From: Candidatus Poseidoniaceae archaeon | GTDB taxonomy: Archaea > Thermoplasmatota > Poseidoniia > Poseidoniales > Poseidoniaceae | Length of the DNA stretch: 39,942 nucleotides | Assembly: GCA_022424925.1 (NCBI GenBank) | Contig: JAKMGM010000113.1 | Coordinates: 1 to 39,942, forward strand | Direction: 5' to 3' | Shown: positions 16,622 through 25,486 of the stretch, piece after piece | Position numbering within the stretch: the first letter of the stretch is position 1 | Layout of the letters: every line of letters begins with the position of its first letter | Position numbers and translations under genes: made by a program | The notes under the pieces: generated by a model | The model's input: the letters and a program-made list of their open reading frames with translations, nothing else | Databases searched by the model: none | Told to the model about the DNA's origin: nothing

Positions 16622-17550
16622 GCTTCAATTGTGTCAATGCGGTTTTGAGCGATTTCACAGTACGCCTCGGAAAGGTCGACGCCAACAAAGGTACGGCCAG
16701 TCATTTTCGCTGCAACGCATGTAGAGCCTGAGCCATTAAACGGGTCGAGTACGACATCTCCGGCAAATGAATACATCTCAATGCACCGTTTAGGCAATTC
16801 GACAGGGAACGGTGCTGGATGATTTACTCTTGAGGCTCGCTCTGTAGCGAACGACCATATTGACTTGGTATGTTGAATAAAGTCATCTCTCGGAATGGTG
16901 TCAATTCGACCCTCACTTCGCTCAGCCTTTTCTCGATTCAATTTGTAATTCCCCTTCGAAAACACGAGAAGATATTCATGAACATCGCGCAAGCAGGGGT
17001 TACTCGCCGATTGGAACGACCCCCACGCACATGACGACCCAGCACTTGCTGATTTATCCCAAATGATTTCACCTCGCATGAGGAAACCCAATTGATTCAT
17101 CATGATGTTGATGTGGCTCGAGAGCGGAATGTACGGCTTGCGGCCCAAGTTCGCCACATTGACAACCATTCGCCCACCAGGTGCTAACACGCGATAACAT
17201 TCAGCAAACACGTCGTACAGCATCTCGAGGTATTCACTGAGCGAGAGGTCTTCATCGTAGGCTTTACTGGCATTGTAAGGTGGTGATGTGACAACGAGTT
17301 GGACGCAGTTATCGGGAAGTGGCAGGTGACGAGAATCGCCTTGAATCACTGTGTTTGCTAGCGGTTCGGGAAACGCTTGTGCTGCACCGACGTCTCTGCT
17401 CGATACGATGCCGTCGTACATGCGACTTCCGTAGTACACCGAAGCGTCATGCCCTTCGCGTTTGGAGACACCAAATGAAGAGGTGCTGGTTTTGGCTCTT
17501 CGACGAGGCCCACTGAGGGTTTCATCCTCTTTGGGTGTCTTCTGCGCCAT
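16594..17550 (-). CDS. Orphan site-specific DNA methyltransferase, SPPY type
   Basis: An amino-group DNA methyltransferase of 318 residues. Motif IV is TSPPY (residues 88-92), typical of N4-cytosine enzymes, although some N6-adenine enzymes use SPPY too. The SAM-binding motif DPFNGSGST lies in the C-terminal third, after the catalytic motif, so the order is that of the beta class. A target-recognition-like segment with many Trp/Ser/Arg residues lies between. No restriction gene is next to it, so it is an orphan enzyme likely used for regulation, replication timing or protection. The first 60 residues are polar and low in complexity. A TATA-like element ends 23 bases upstream, pointing to a leaderless transcript. 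Confidence 0.9.
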   Translation of the reverse strand: MAQKTPKEDETLSGPRRRAKTSTSSFGVSKREGHDASVYYGSRMYDGIVSSRDVGAAQAFPEPLANTVIQGDSRHLPLPDNCVQLVVTSPPYNASKAYDEDLSLSEYLEMLYDVFAECYRVLAPGGRMVVNVANLGRKPYIPLSSHINIMMNQLGFLMRGEIIWDKSASAGSSCAWGSFQSASNPCLRDVHEYLLVFSKGNYKLNREKAERSEGRIDTIPRDDFIQHTKSIWSFATERASRVNHPAPFPVELPKRCIEMYSFAGDVVLDPFNGSGSTCVAAKMTGRTFVGVDLSEAYCEIAQNRIDTIEAWMPPEIEV

Positions 17551-17572
17551 CTGTTGTGAGCGGTCTTAGCGG

Positions 17573-17580
17573 CTATATCA
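17573..17580. promoter_or_regulatory. Shared TATA-like element between DNA methyltransferase and pgk
   Basis: CTATATCA on the plus strand reads TGATATAG on the minus strand. It lies 23-30 bases upstream of the methyltransferase ATG, consistent with a leaderless minus-strand transcript. It is 110 bases upstream of pgk, which would then have a leader of roughly 85-90 bases. Whether it works in both directions is not known. Confidence 0.45.
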
Positions 17581-17690
17581 CCTTTCGCGCCGTTCGTAGG
17601 TCGCAGGCGCGCGGTTGTGAGGCTAACACATCTTGCCAGCCGCTTCCTCGACCCGCTGCAATCAAAAACCGAGAGTGCTTGGAAGGAGCA

Positions 17691-18950
17691 ATGGCGAGCG
17701 TCTTGACTCTCGACGATATCAACGTCGAAAACAAAACAGTTCTGGTTCGCGTCGACATCAACTGCCCGCTTTTGCCGGACACCAAAGCTTTCCTTGATAC
17801 GACGAGAATTAAAGCGATTGTTCCAACGTTGAATAAACTCAAGGACTCAAGGGTTGTTCTTCTGGCTCATCAATCACGACCCGGAAAAAATGATTTCACA
17901 TCAACGCTCGGTCACTCACGTGAACTAGGGCGGATTCTTGGAAGACCCATCAAATGGGTAGACGACGTGGCCGGACAGAAAGCAATGCTTGCCATTGAAT
18001 CGCTCAATGTTGGTGAAATTCTCATGTTGAACAACGTGCGAATGTATGCTGACGAGGTCAACACCAAAGGCGGGTTTGACGTTATGGCAGACACGGCTAT
18101 GGTCCAAAACTTGGCCAGCGTCGCCGATGTGTTCGTCTATGATGCATTTGCATGTGCACACCGTAGCACGCCGTCAGGTGTTGGTTTCACGCACTTGATT
18201 CCGTGTGTTGCTGGAGAACTTATGAGGAATGAACTCAGCAAACTCGACAGGGCTTTAGATCACCCTGCTCGCCCTTGTATTGCCGTTCTTGGAGGCATCA
18301 AAGTCGATGATTCAATCCTCGTTGCTGACAATATGCTGCGCAACAACATTTGTGATCAATTCTGGCCTACTGGGGGAGTCGCTAATCTTCTGCTCGAACT
18401 TTCCGGTTTTGAAATCGGTGCAGTGAACCATGATTTCTTGGTGAATGAATTGGGCAAAAATTGGCACCAAACGGTAGAAACTGCCAAATCGCTGTTGCAA
18501 GACTTCGCCGAACACATCCATCTTCCTGTTGACATTGCAGCAAACATCGAAGACAACCGTGTCGACCTCGCCATAGACCAGCTTCCCATCGAAGCACCAA
18601 TTTTTGACATGGGCATCGAATCGATTCTTCGTTTATCAGCCGCAATCAAATCCGCTGGAACGATACATTTGAACGGTCCAGCAGGCGTTTTTGAAATCGA
18701 AGACTTTGCTTTTGGAACCGTCGAGATGTTGAATGCTTGTGCAGAATCCAAGGGGTATGTGGTCGTTGGTGGTGGACACACCTCCACCCTCATAGTCAAG
18801 CATGGACTTCGTGATAAAATGGGGCATATGTCGACCGGTGGCGGCGCATGTCTCGATTACATTGCAGGGAAGAATTTGCCAGCGGTGGCCAGTCTTGAAG
18901 CGAGTGCCAAAGCCTTCACATTGAACATAGAACGCTCATTGGACCAATGA
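17691..18950 (+). CDS. pgk: Phosphoglycerate kinase, archaeal type
   Basis: A glycolytic/gluconeogenic kinase of 419 residues that interconverts 1,3-bisphosphoglycerate plus ADP and 3-phosphoglycerate plus ATP. Archaeal-type signatures are VLVRVDINCPL, VLLAHQSRPGKNDFTS, LMLNNVRMYADE, FVYDAFACAHRSTPS, VLGGIKVDDS, the hinge and nucleotide region NGPAGVFE, VVVGGGHTSTL and the C-terminal HMSTGGGACLDY. The open frame reaches upstream to 17535, but that would overlap the methyltransferase. ATG 17691 has GGAAGGAG right before it. The tRNA-Thr gene follows convergently after 2 bases. Confidence 0.96.
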   Translation: MASVLTLDDINVENKTVLVRVDINCPLLPDTKAFLDTTRIKAIVPTLNKLKDSRVVLLAHQSRPGKNDFTSTLGHSRELGRILGRPIKWVDDVAGQKAMLAIESLNVGEILMLNNVRMYADEVNTKGGFDVMADTAMVQNLASVADVFVYDAFACAHRSTPSGVGFTHLIPCVAGELMRNELSKLDRALDHPARPCIAVLGGIKVDDSILVADNMLRNNICDQFWPTGGVANLLLELSGFEIGAVNHDFLVNELGKNWHQTVETAKSLLQDFAEHIHLPVDIAANIEDNRVDLAIDQLPIEAPIFDMGIESILRLSAAIKSAGTIHLNGPAGVFEIEDFAFGTVEMLNACAESKGYVVVGGGHTSTLIVKHGLRDKMGHMSTGGGACLDYIAGKNLPAVASLEASAKAFTLNIERSLDQ

Positions 18951-18952
18951 GG

Positions 18953-19025
18953 AGCCACTGGGGAGGTTCGAACTCCCGACCTCCTGATTACGAATCAGGT
19001 GCTATACCAGCTAAGCCACAGTGGC
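18953..19025 (-). tRNA. tRNA-Thr (anticodon CGT)
   Basis: A complete cloverleaf of 73 bases read on the minus strand. The acceptor GCCACTG (19025-19019) pairs with CAGTGGC (18960-18954). The anticodon stem CCTGA/TCAGG encloses loop TTCGTAA with anticodon CGT. The T arm is GGGAG/CTCCC with TTCGAAC. No intron is visible. CCA is not encoded (the bases after the discriminator T are CCT). It decodes ACG. Its 3' end lies 2 bases from the pgk stop. Confidence 0.97.
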
Positions 19026-19103
19026 GCAAACCATCGGCAGCGTCAATGAGAGATAAGGCAAACGGTTGAAAGCGTTCATGAGGGGTGAGGATGACCGAAG
19101 GTC

Positions 19104-20363
19104 ATGGCCGAGGACATGAGCGTTCGCTACCGCAACGCAATATTGTACGATGATAAAGGTCACAAACATACAGGTGATGTGCTCCTTCACCAAGACGGTA
19201 GTTGGTCGCAATCGGTTGGCGATGAGGATGTTCAAAACGACCTTGACGGCTCAAACAGACTCATCACCCGCAGCCTTCAAAATTGGCACACACATCTGGC
19301 CATGCAGTTGAATGCTCGTGATTTTAGCGACGGATACCCGCTTCATCGATGGCTGAATGAGGCTATTTTCCCCACCGAAGCAAAACTCAATCCGGAATAT
19401 GTTCGAGTTGGTGCACAGGCTGCTGCTGCTGAAATGATACGAACGGGTAGTTCATTTGCTGCGGACATGTATTTTTATCCGGCCGTTACAGGTAATGTGC
19501 TCCAACAAGCAGGTCTTCGCGGACTGATTGGCGGCCCTGTTAGCGATGCAGCGCTTCCGTCCCACCCAGATGCAGCTTCTGCTTTGGATGAACTGGATAG
19601 CATTTTGAAATCGCAGCGACCAGAAGACCGCATTCAATACGCCATTGCGACACATTCCGTCTACCTCTGCTCTGAAGAAACGCTGCTCAAGGCATCAGAA
19701 CTGGCAGAGAAACGAGATGCTCGGCTTCACATTCATGTTAGTGAGACGAGGAAAGAGATTGCTGATTGCCATGACAAAACCGGCCTTTATCCAATAGAAT
19801 ACCTCAACAGTTTGGATTTCTTCAAACCCGGGACAGTGTGTGCACACGCATCTTGGGTAAAGAAGAACGAAATCCGGATGCTCGCTGAACACCAAGTTAC
19901 GGCCGTTCATTGCCCTTCATCGAATATGAAAATCGCCTGCGGTGGCACGCTTTCCTATCCAGCATACAAACAAGCTGGAGTTGATGTGCGTATCGGAACA
20001 GACGGGGCGGCCTCTTCAGGTAGTGGTCTTGACATGCTCGCTGAAGCGCGTTTAGCGGCTCTTGTGCAGCGACATGACCATTGGGATGCTACACTTCTAC
20101 CAGCGAGTGAAGTCTTTTCCATGGCTACAAAGGGAAGTTCAGATTGGGCAGTGTGGGATCTCAACGACATTCGGATGCGACCGGTTGGGAGAAGTGGAAA
20201 CCGTCACCTCGCAAACCTCGTCTTCAATGGAGCTGAATGTCTCGATTTGTGGGTAGATGGAAACCCACTTCGGCTCGATGGACACACAATGACCATCGAT
20301 GAAAACCGAGCGTGGAATGAATTGGATACTGCGGTACAATCGTATTACGATGGCGTTGAATAA
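19104..20363 (+). CDS. Amidohydrolase superfamily deaminase-like protein
   Basis: A metal-dependent hydrolase of 419 residues resembling the SAH/MTA deaminase and chlorohydrolase branch (TrzN/MtaD/GuaD-like). The metal ligands are His62 and His64 in NWHTHLAM, a His near 211 in HIHVSET, a His near 248 in CAHASW and an Asp near 301 in GTDGAAS. A small beta-sandwich made of the N- and C-terminal ends flanks the TIM barrel. It would deaminate a purine-like or S-adenosyl-type compound; the substrate cannot be read from sequence. ATG 19104 and ATG 19116 are both possible. The stop touches the stop of the convergent gene. Confidence 0.88.
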   Translation: MAEDMSVRYRNAILYDDKGHKHTGDVLLHQDGSWSQSVGDEDVQNDLDGSNRLITRSLQNWHTHLAMQLNARDFSDGYPLHRWLNEAIFPTEAKLNPEYVRVGAQAAAAEMIRTGSSFAADMYFYPAVTGNVLQQAGLRGLIGGPVSDAALPSHPDAASALDELDSILKSQRPEDRIQYAIATHSVYLCSEETLLKASELAEKRDARLHIHVSETRKEIADCHDKTGLYPIEYLNSLDFFKPGTVCAHASWVKKNEIRMLAEHQVTAVHCPSSNMKIACGGTLSYPAYKQAGVDVRIGTDGAASSGSGLDMLAEARLAALVQRHDHWDATLLPASEVFSMATKGSSDWAVWDLNDIRMRPVGRSGNRHLANLVFNGAECLDLWVDGNPLRLDGHTMTIDENRAWNELDTAVQSYYDGVE

Positions 20364-20912
20364 TTATTTCATTCGGGCGAGAGCCAAGCCACCGACTCCT
20401 ATGAGGAAACTGAACAGATATGTTGCAGCCCCAGCCGATAAACCGACCTGATAGCGAAGGGAAAGTTCGGTTCCTGCAGGCAGTGTCCCTGACTTGGTGC
20501 CGATTCCTGCATAATATTCTCCAGAGGTAACCCGCCAATCCATGCCTTCGGTTCCATCGACGGCGGTTGCCTCGTATCCATCATCACCGTATTGACACGT
20601 TTGACTTTCCGAAGTCGCTTCTAAGAATGCCCCACCGTTTGCCCGAATACCATCGCACTGCTGTTTCTTATCCGCTTCGGCAATAACCATGAAAATATCA
20701 TCACGGTCCCACTGTATTTCCGTATCTGCAATGATGAACAACGGAGCGGGATTTCCCGGTAACGCCTCTTCTGAAAAGAAGACGTACCCTTCGACATTCG
20801 GCGTCGGCACGTCGTTGATTTCCCCTTCAATGGTGTAACCAACGGTACCGCCTGCAATAAGCAGTACAGCCAACCCCGCCAAACAGAATCCAATGATTTT
20901 TCTTTTACCCAT
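20364..20912 (-). CDS. Two-TM extracytoplasmic protein, unknown
   Basis: A protein of 182 residues with an N-terminal hydrophobic helix (residues 5-25, preceded by basic MGKRK) and a C-terminal one (about 155-178). The domain between should face outside. That domain is acidic, contains two cysteines able to form a disulfide (CDG and CQYG), and has a beta-rich pattern. No family is recognised. It begins 9 bases after the antiporter gene, so it is co-transcribed. An accessory role to the antiporter would be speculation. Confidence 0.7.
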   Translation of the reverse strand: MGKRKIIGFCLAGLAVLLIAGGTVGYTIEGEINDVPTPNVEGYVFFSEEALPGNPAPLFIIADTEIQWDRDDIFMVIAEADKKQQCDGIRANGGAFLEATSESQTCQYGDDGYEATAVDGTEGMDWRVTSGEYYAGIGTKSGTLPAGTELSLRYQVGLSAGAATYLFSFLIGVGGLALARMK

Positions 20913-20921
20913 TCAAAGACC

Positions 20922-22082
20922 TCACATTTGGAAGAACGCCAATGCGAGAATAATGTAACACGCCAAAAGCATTGCACCTTCAAGCCAATTTGACTTACCG
21001 TCCGTCATAATCGAATTGGCAACAAGTACCGAAATGAAGGTTGCAGCGGTCTCAAGTAACCCGAACTCGAGCGTCAAGCCCACACCGAGGAACCAAGCGA
21101 ACAGAACCATCACAGGCGCCACAAACAGTGCAATCTGTACGCTGCTTCCAATAGCAATGGCGATTGAAAGGTCCATTTTGTCCTTTCCAGCGACCAAGAC
21201 TGCCGTGAAATGTTCCGCAGCATTTCCGAAGAATGGTAAAAGAATCACGCCAATGAACAGTTCGGGCATGTGCCATTTCTCAACAGCAACCTCCAAACTG
21301 TGGACTAAAATGTGCGCCATCCAGCCTACGAGAATGGTCGAGAGGATGAGCAAAATCCATGCGTCTCGGATTGTCATCTGTGGGTCTTCGTGCGAGCCGT
21401 GACCAGTCTCAGTTTCGAACACATCGACATGTGTCTTGAGTTGAAACAGCAGCGATAAGCCATAGATGATGAGCAATACCACTGCAGTGTAATGCGACAG
21501 TTGAGCAACATCACCGACAGTTCCGCCTGAATGGTGTACTGCGCTTGGAATGATGAGGGCGACTATGGCCAGCAAAAGAAGCGAACCGTTCATTCGACCG
21601 GCATCAGGACTAAACAACTGAATTTTATGATTCACGCCACCCCAGACCATAGCCAGTCCAAGAACCAACAGTAGGTTGCCCAAAATGGAACCAATCAAGG
21701 ATGCCTGTGTTACGGTAATCATTGTTTCAGCCAGTTCTTCATTTTGCGAAGCAGTGTAGAGTGCAAGGCCTGCGATAATCATTTCAACGGCATTACCGAA
21801 CGTAGCGTTCAGTAAACCACCAACTGCTTCTCCGGTTCGGAGTGCTATTTCTTCAGTCGCCTTCCCCATGAGAAAGGCCAAAGGCATTATCGCAACCATC
21901 GAGAACATGAACGCAAGGCCGCCTTGATGGGTAAAGTTCGCATACAAAGCCACGGGTACGGCAAAAAGCAGAACATTGAGTTTGTTTTTCCGCGGGTCGA
22001 ACGACGAAAGCCAGGAGTGCATTTCCTCATCGACTTGAGCCGTCAAGTTCGCCTCTTTTCCCGCAGTCTTCGATTCAGTCAT
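20922..22082 (-). CDS. cax: Ca2+/H+ antiporter, CAX family
   Basis: A cation exchanger of 386 residues with about eleven TM segments. The two alpha repeats are seen as GLLNATFGNAVEMI near residue 90 and FFGNAAEHFTAV near residue 280, with the Glu residues that bind calcium. A short loop rich in His and acidic residues (about 220-235, TGHGSHEDP) divides the halves. It would expel Ca2+ or similar cations from the cytoplasm in exchange for protons. The N-terminus is a polar tail of about 35 residues. It lies between the FN3 protein gene and the two-TM gene, all on the minus strand. Confidence 0.94.
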   Translation of the reverse strand: MTESKTAGKEANLTAQVDEEMHSWLSSFDPRKNKLNVLLFAVPVALYANFTHQGGLAFMFSMVAIMPLAFLMGKATEEIALRTGEAVGGLLNATFGNAVEMIIAGLALYTASQNEELAETMITVTQASLIGSILGNLLLVLGLAMVWGGVNHKIQLFSPDAGRMNGSLLLLAIVALIIPSAVHHSGGTVGDVAQLSHYTAVVLLIIYGLSLLFQLKTHVDVFETETGHGSHEDPQMTIRDAWILLILSTILVGWMAHILVHSLEVAVEKWHMPELFIGVILLPFFGNAAEHFTAVLVAGKDKMDLSIAIAIGSSVQIALFVAPVMVLFAWFLGVGLTLEFGLLETAATFISVLVANSIMTDGKSNWLEGAMLLACYIILALAFFQM

Positions 22083-22128
22083 GTCAATCCCGTACTCTGT
22101 CTGTCGTCGACTTCACCGCTGTATCAAC

Positions 22129-25100
22129 TCAGTCATCGTTCTTTTTCCGGCTCACCGTACGACGCTTCGGCGCTTTACGGGGGGCTGCTCGGCGACCTAC
22201 AGCTCGCTTCTTCTTGACAGGTTTCTCTTCTTCGACTTCTTCTTCCTCGTCATCATCGTAAGCGCCCCAGTCAATACCGTCATCGTCTTCTTCATCGTCT
22301 TCGGGGATTTCAGGAACATCCTTCTTTCGGCGGGTTTTACGGGCAATGACGTTCACGGCGAACGGATCTTCATCTTCGACGGGTTCTGCCTCTTTTTCCG
22401 GCTCTGCGGCTTTTTCTTCGGTCTTTTCGCTGGTATCAGTGACTGCACCCATATCCAAATCTTGAGATGTGCCTATGAATTCAGACATCCAATCCTCGTC
22501 TTCTTCTTCCTCATCGCCGGCCTTCTTTTTCTTTGGACCGCTCATACTGGTGCTGATTACAAGCAGCATGATGATAAGCGAGAACACGAATATGCCTGAA
22601 AGAACCCATACCAGGATATACGGTGGGTCGGTAAAAGATGGTTCAACAATAATGGCTTCTGGCGGGTCTTTTAGAGATTCAACATAGTTACATGAGGTCG
22701 TACCGTCGAGTCGGTTTCGACATTCATCAACAACAAAGATAACACTGGCCGAGCGTTCATTCCCCGCAGAATCAACGGAACGCACAAACACTGCGTGTTG
22801 ACCGGGGAGGAAATTACCCGCAGAAAATTCGAGGTCAAGAACCAGTGAACTGTTATCTCCAAGCAGGTTGGTAACTTCGGTCGCCTCAGTCCAAGGCGTG
22901 GATATCGACTGGCCAGTCCCGTAGTTGTACGTGAACTTGTATTGGAACGAATCGATTCGTACATCGTCTTCAGCTCCCGCAAGCAATTGGATTTTGTTGC
23001 CGTAAAGGTACTTCGATTCACCATCTGAAAACGATGAGGGTGAATAGATGACAACAGTTGGTGGAACAGCATCAACTGCTCTGTCTGTCCATTGTTGAGA
23101 GGCCTTGTTGTTCGCTTTGTCCTCCATTTGAACTTCAAAGACCATGTCTCCTGCAATCGTTGCGGCGGTTACGAAGAAATCCAACTCATACACGGGCCCT
23201 CTGTCGGGATTACCAGCGTTTTCTTGGATGAGCGCCATCTCTCGCTCGCCACCGGATAAGTCACCGCCACCGACGGTCGTGATGTTGATCATTGGATTAA
23301 CGTCGAGGTATTCGTCAAATTCAATTTGAACCTTGTAGTCGCCAGCAATGAGGGAAGGACTGGTAAATGCTTCATTGTCTTCATTGATGAGAACCATTGA
23401 TGCCACTGGGGCTTTGGTATCTTCTGTCACTTTAATGGCATTTGAATTGAGGCCCGAATAGGTTTCAGGATCGGTATTGCCCCATTTGTCGGTTACCATC
23501 ACTGCATACCAGACGTCTCTGTCCACATCTTTCGGAATATCCAGTTGGCGGAAAAAGGTGTTTTCCTCGGATGTACCGGCTTGAATGTTGTCCAAAACAA
23601 GTTCCCAACCGTCTTCCGTTACCGAACTGATATCGCCTTCGTCTTCGCCGAAGGGCTCACCGTAATGGCGCCAAACTTGGTACATTTCATCGCTTTCGTC
23701 GCTGTTAAACCATTCAAGAGTAACCTTTTCGAGGTACCCAATGGATAGGACCTCCTTCATATTAACTCGGAGCGGTGCAGTGGTATCTTCTTCATTGCCT
23801 TCAGCAATTTGGAAGTAGTTTTGATTCAATCTCTTGTCCATGTATGTTCCAGAGAGGTGACCGTAGAGTGCTTCAGTGGTTACGAAATAGTAGGGGCGTG
23901 AAGCCAGTAGTCCGTCTGTAAGTTCGACATCAAAGAAGCCGACACCATCGCTGACTGAACCAAGCCATTGCAGCGAACCGTTGAATGTCGCCCATTCACC
24001 ACCGGTTACTTTCCAGCCAGCCTTGTAGACGTGGTATTGCTCTCCTTCCACACCCAATTGGTCGTTCCACGAAACCCTCGTTGTTTTGTTTCCGATAAAT
24101 TCGGCGTATACGTTGGTTGGTTCTGCAATCCACGGGCTAAACGCATCTTCGAGAACTGCATCCGAGCATGAATTGAAGGAGACATTGGTATCCATCACAC
24201 CGTACAAATCCACGGTTGCCACACAATAGTAGGCCATGCCCAGTCGTCCGGTAGGCACCTCGTATTCGAACGATTCAACACCTTCGGAAATCGTCCCTAA
24301 CAACTGAACATCGGAACGAAGAACGCTTGAAAATGCAGTGCCTGACATGTAGATTCGGTAGGATTCACCTACTTCGCCGTTCACATCAGTCCAAACTACG
24401 GTTGTTGTGCCGCCACCATCGGTTGGGTCTGCCGTGAATTGTGCATACATCGAACTCACCTGTTCAGGTGGCATGTTGTCTTCCATCACGGGAGAAGTCA
24501 TGGCGTTGTTTGACAGGAACCGAACATCTTGATAATCGACGCCAATCTCATTCCAGTTGGGTAGGTTGTAGGTCACAGAATAGTACGCATCTCGGTCGGT
24601 GTTTTGGGGCACATCAATGACAATCGAGGAAGTTCCGGCAGGTAACGTTGCAACAGGTGCTTCGGATAGCAGCATGTTGGGCCCGTTCGAACGGGTCACC
24701 GGGTACGATGTTCGGTACAGAAGAACCTCATAGGCATCGTCACCGGTTTCAGGTAAAATTGGGAAGATGTCGTTGTAGTTGATCCACTGGATTGTCGATT
24801 GGCTGGTGTCTGGGTTGAACGAGCCAAAGATGTTGTACGGAGTACGAATCGCTGTTGTCTGTTCGAGAATCGGCGTCGAAATCACTGAAGCGTTTTCATC
24901 CAAATCAAGCAAAGGGGTTCCATCGCCAAGCGTTGTTGTAACAGCGTAGTAGAACGATTCATTCACGCCTGGAGGGACCAAGAATGACGCTGAGTGTTGT
25001 GCAACAGTGCCGTTGATGCCTCGACATCTGAACGCAACGTTCTGAACTTCCTCTGACGAACACGCAATGATTCCCGTCTCGAATGGCGATAGGTCGCCGA

Positions 25101-25380
25101 TTGATGTAGCGTTGATGGGCTCACTTGAACGGTATACGTCGTACGTTGCGCTAAAGAGGCCTTGTAATACCGACCCGTCAATATCGATATTCCGCCAAGT
25201 GATGGTTGTTGTCTCGGTTGCTGGGTCGAAGACTGCGTTGATGTCTTGGGCTTGCAAATTGTTTGGATTACCGATATCTTCCGCCGAAACGTTGGCGAGA
25301 GGAAGTAGAGCCAAAAGCATGCACAACACAAGGAAAATTGCTTTTCTCTTGCCTTCTTTACCGAGCAGTTCGACCGTCAT
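22129..25380 (-). CDS. Large FN3-repeat surface protein with basic cytoplasmic tail
   Basis: A membrane-anchored surface protein of about 1083 residues. A signal peptide (basic KEGKRK, a hydrophobic core of about 18 residues, ANVSAED) is followed by five fibronectin-III-like modules with repeated TTTITW, TVVWTD and TRVSWN strands. Two further Ig-like modules have PP-TVV and IEFDEYLDV patterns. One TM helix lies near residues 915-940. The cytoplasmic part is highly acidic (EEEEDEDW, DDDEEEEVEEE) and ends in a Lys/Arg/Pro-rich stretch (KKKRAVGRRAAPRKAPKRR). Cell-surface adhesion or S-layer-like roles are typical for such architecture, but none is proven. ATG 25380 is preferred over the in-frame TTG before it. 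Confidence 0.88.
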   Translation of the reverse strand: MTVELLGKEGKRKAIFLVLCMLLALLPLANVSAEDIGNPNNLQAQDINAVFDPATETTTITWRNIDIDGSVLQGLFSATYDVYRSSEPINATSIGDLSPFETGIIACSSEEVQNVAFRCRGINGTVAQHSASFLVPPGVNESFYYAVTTTLGDGTPLLDLDENASVISTPILEQTTAIRTPYNIFGSFNPDTSQSTIQWINYNDIFPILPETGDDAYEVLLYRTSYPVTRSNGPNMLLSEAPVATLPAGTSSIVIDVPQNTDRDAYYSVTYNLPNWNEIGVDYQDVRFLSNNAMTSPVMEDNMPPEQVSSMYAQFTADPTDGGGTTTVVWTDVNGEVGESYRIYMSGTAFSSVLRSDVQLLGTISEGVESFEYEVPTGRLGMAYYCVATVDLYGVMDTNVSFNSCSDAVLEDAFSPWIAEPTNVYAEFIGNKTTRVSWNDQLGVEGEQYHVYKAGWKVTGGEWATFNGSLQWLGSVSDGVGFFDVELTDGLLASRPYYFVTTEALYGHLSGTYMDKRLNQNYFQIAEGNEEDTTAPLRVNMKEVLSIGYLEKVTLEWFNSDESDEMYQVWRHYGEPFGEDEGDISSVTEDGWELVLDNIQAGTSEENTFFRQLDIPKDVDRDVWYAVMVTDKWGNTDPETYSGLNSNAIKVTEDTKAPVASMVLINEDNEAFTSPSLIAGDYKVQIEFDEYLDVNPMINITTVGGGDLSGGEREMALIQENAGNPDRGPVYELDFFVTAATIAGDMVFEVQMEDKANNKASQQWTDRAVDAVPPTVVIYSPSSFSDGESKYLYGNKIQLLAGAEDDVRIDSFQYKFTYNYGTGQSISTPWTEATEVTNLLGDNSSLVLDLEFSAGNFLPGQHAVFVRSVDSAGNERSASVIFVVDECRNRLDGTTSCNYVESLKDPPEAIIVEPSFTDPPYILVWVLSGIFVFSLIIMLLVISTSMSGPKKKKAGDEEEEDEDWMSEFIGTSQDLDMGAVTDTSEKTEEKAAEPEKEAEPVEDEDPFAVNVIARKTRRKKDVPEIPEDDEEDDDGIDWGAYDDDEEEEVEEEKPVKKKRAVGRRAAPRKAPKRRTVSRKKNDD

Positions 25381-25390
25381 CAATTCGCTT

Positions 25391-25402
25391 GTCGCATGCG
25401 AC
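25391..25402. promoter_or_regulatory. Perfect 12-bp palindrome upstream of the FN3 gene
   Basis: GTCGCATGCGAC is its own reverse complement. It ends 10 bases from the FN3 gene start and the half-site GTCGCAT recurs at 25415-25421. A TATA-like TTTTAT (minus strand, about 25432-25437) would place the transcription start near 25410, so the palindrome would lie in the leader or just past the start. It is an operator candidate. Confidence 0.45.
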
Positions 25403-25449
25403 GGTTAAGAGCATGTCGCATATCTAAGCGATAAAATCGGCTTTCAGCA

Positions 25450-25464
25450 CACCCCTACGGGGTG
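25450..25464 (-). promoter_or_regulatory. Tight hairpin with three-base loop between FN3 promoter and pgsA-like gene
   Basis: CACCCC (25450-25455) pairs perfectly with GGGGTG (25459-25464) around a TAC loop. It lies just after the end of the CDP-alcohol transferase gene, reading on the minus strand. A T-run is not present, so this is not a classic terminator. It may help end or stabilise the upstream transcript. Confidence 0.4.
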
Positions 25465-25471
25465 ACGAAAT

Positions 25472-25486
25472 CAGGAATCATTCCTG
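25472..25486 (-). terminator. Inverted repeat over the stop of the CDP-alcohol transferase gene
   Basis: CAGGAAT (25472-25478) and ATTCCTG (25480-25486) form a 7-bp perfect inverted repeat around a single base, and the stop codon (25478-25480) lies in its centre. An RNA hairpin needs at least three loop bases, so only five or six pairs could form. It is a candidate 3'-end signal or protein site. Confidence 0.3.

Noticed and set aside
18356..18799. A 147-codon minus-strand frame inside pgk
   Set aside because: Pgk is unmistakable on the plus strand and this frame has no protein-like hydrophobic pattern.
21016..21402. A 128-codon open frame opposite the CAX antiporter
   Set aside because: The minus-strand frame has complete CAX motifs; the opposite frame is a shadow with no recognisable domain or ribosome site.
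22469..22687. Plus-strand frames inside the FN3 gene
   Set aside because: They follow the complement of the acidic and Lys-rich low-complexity codons and show no family features.
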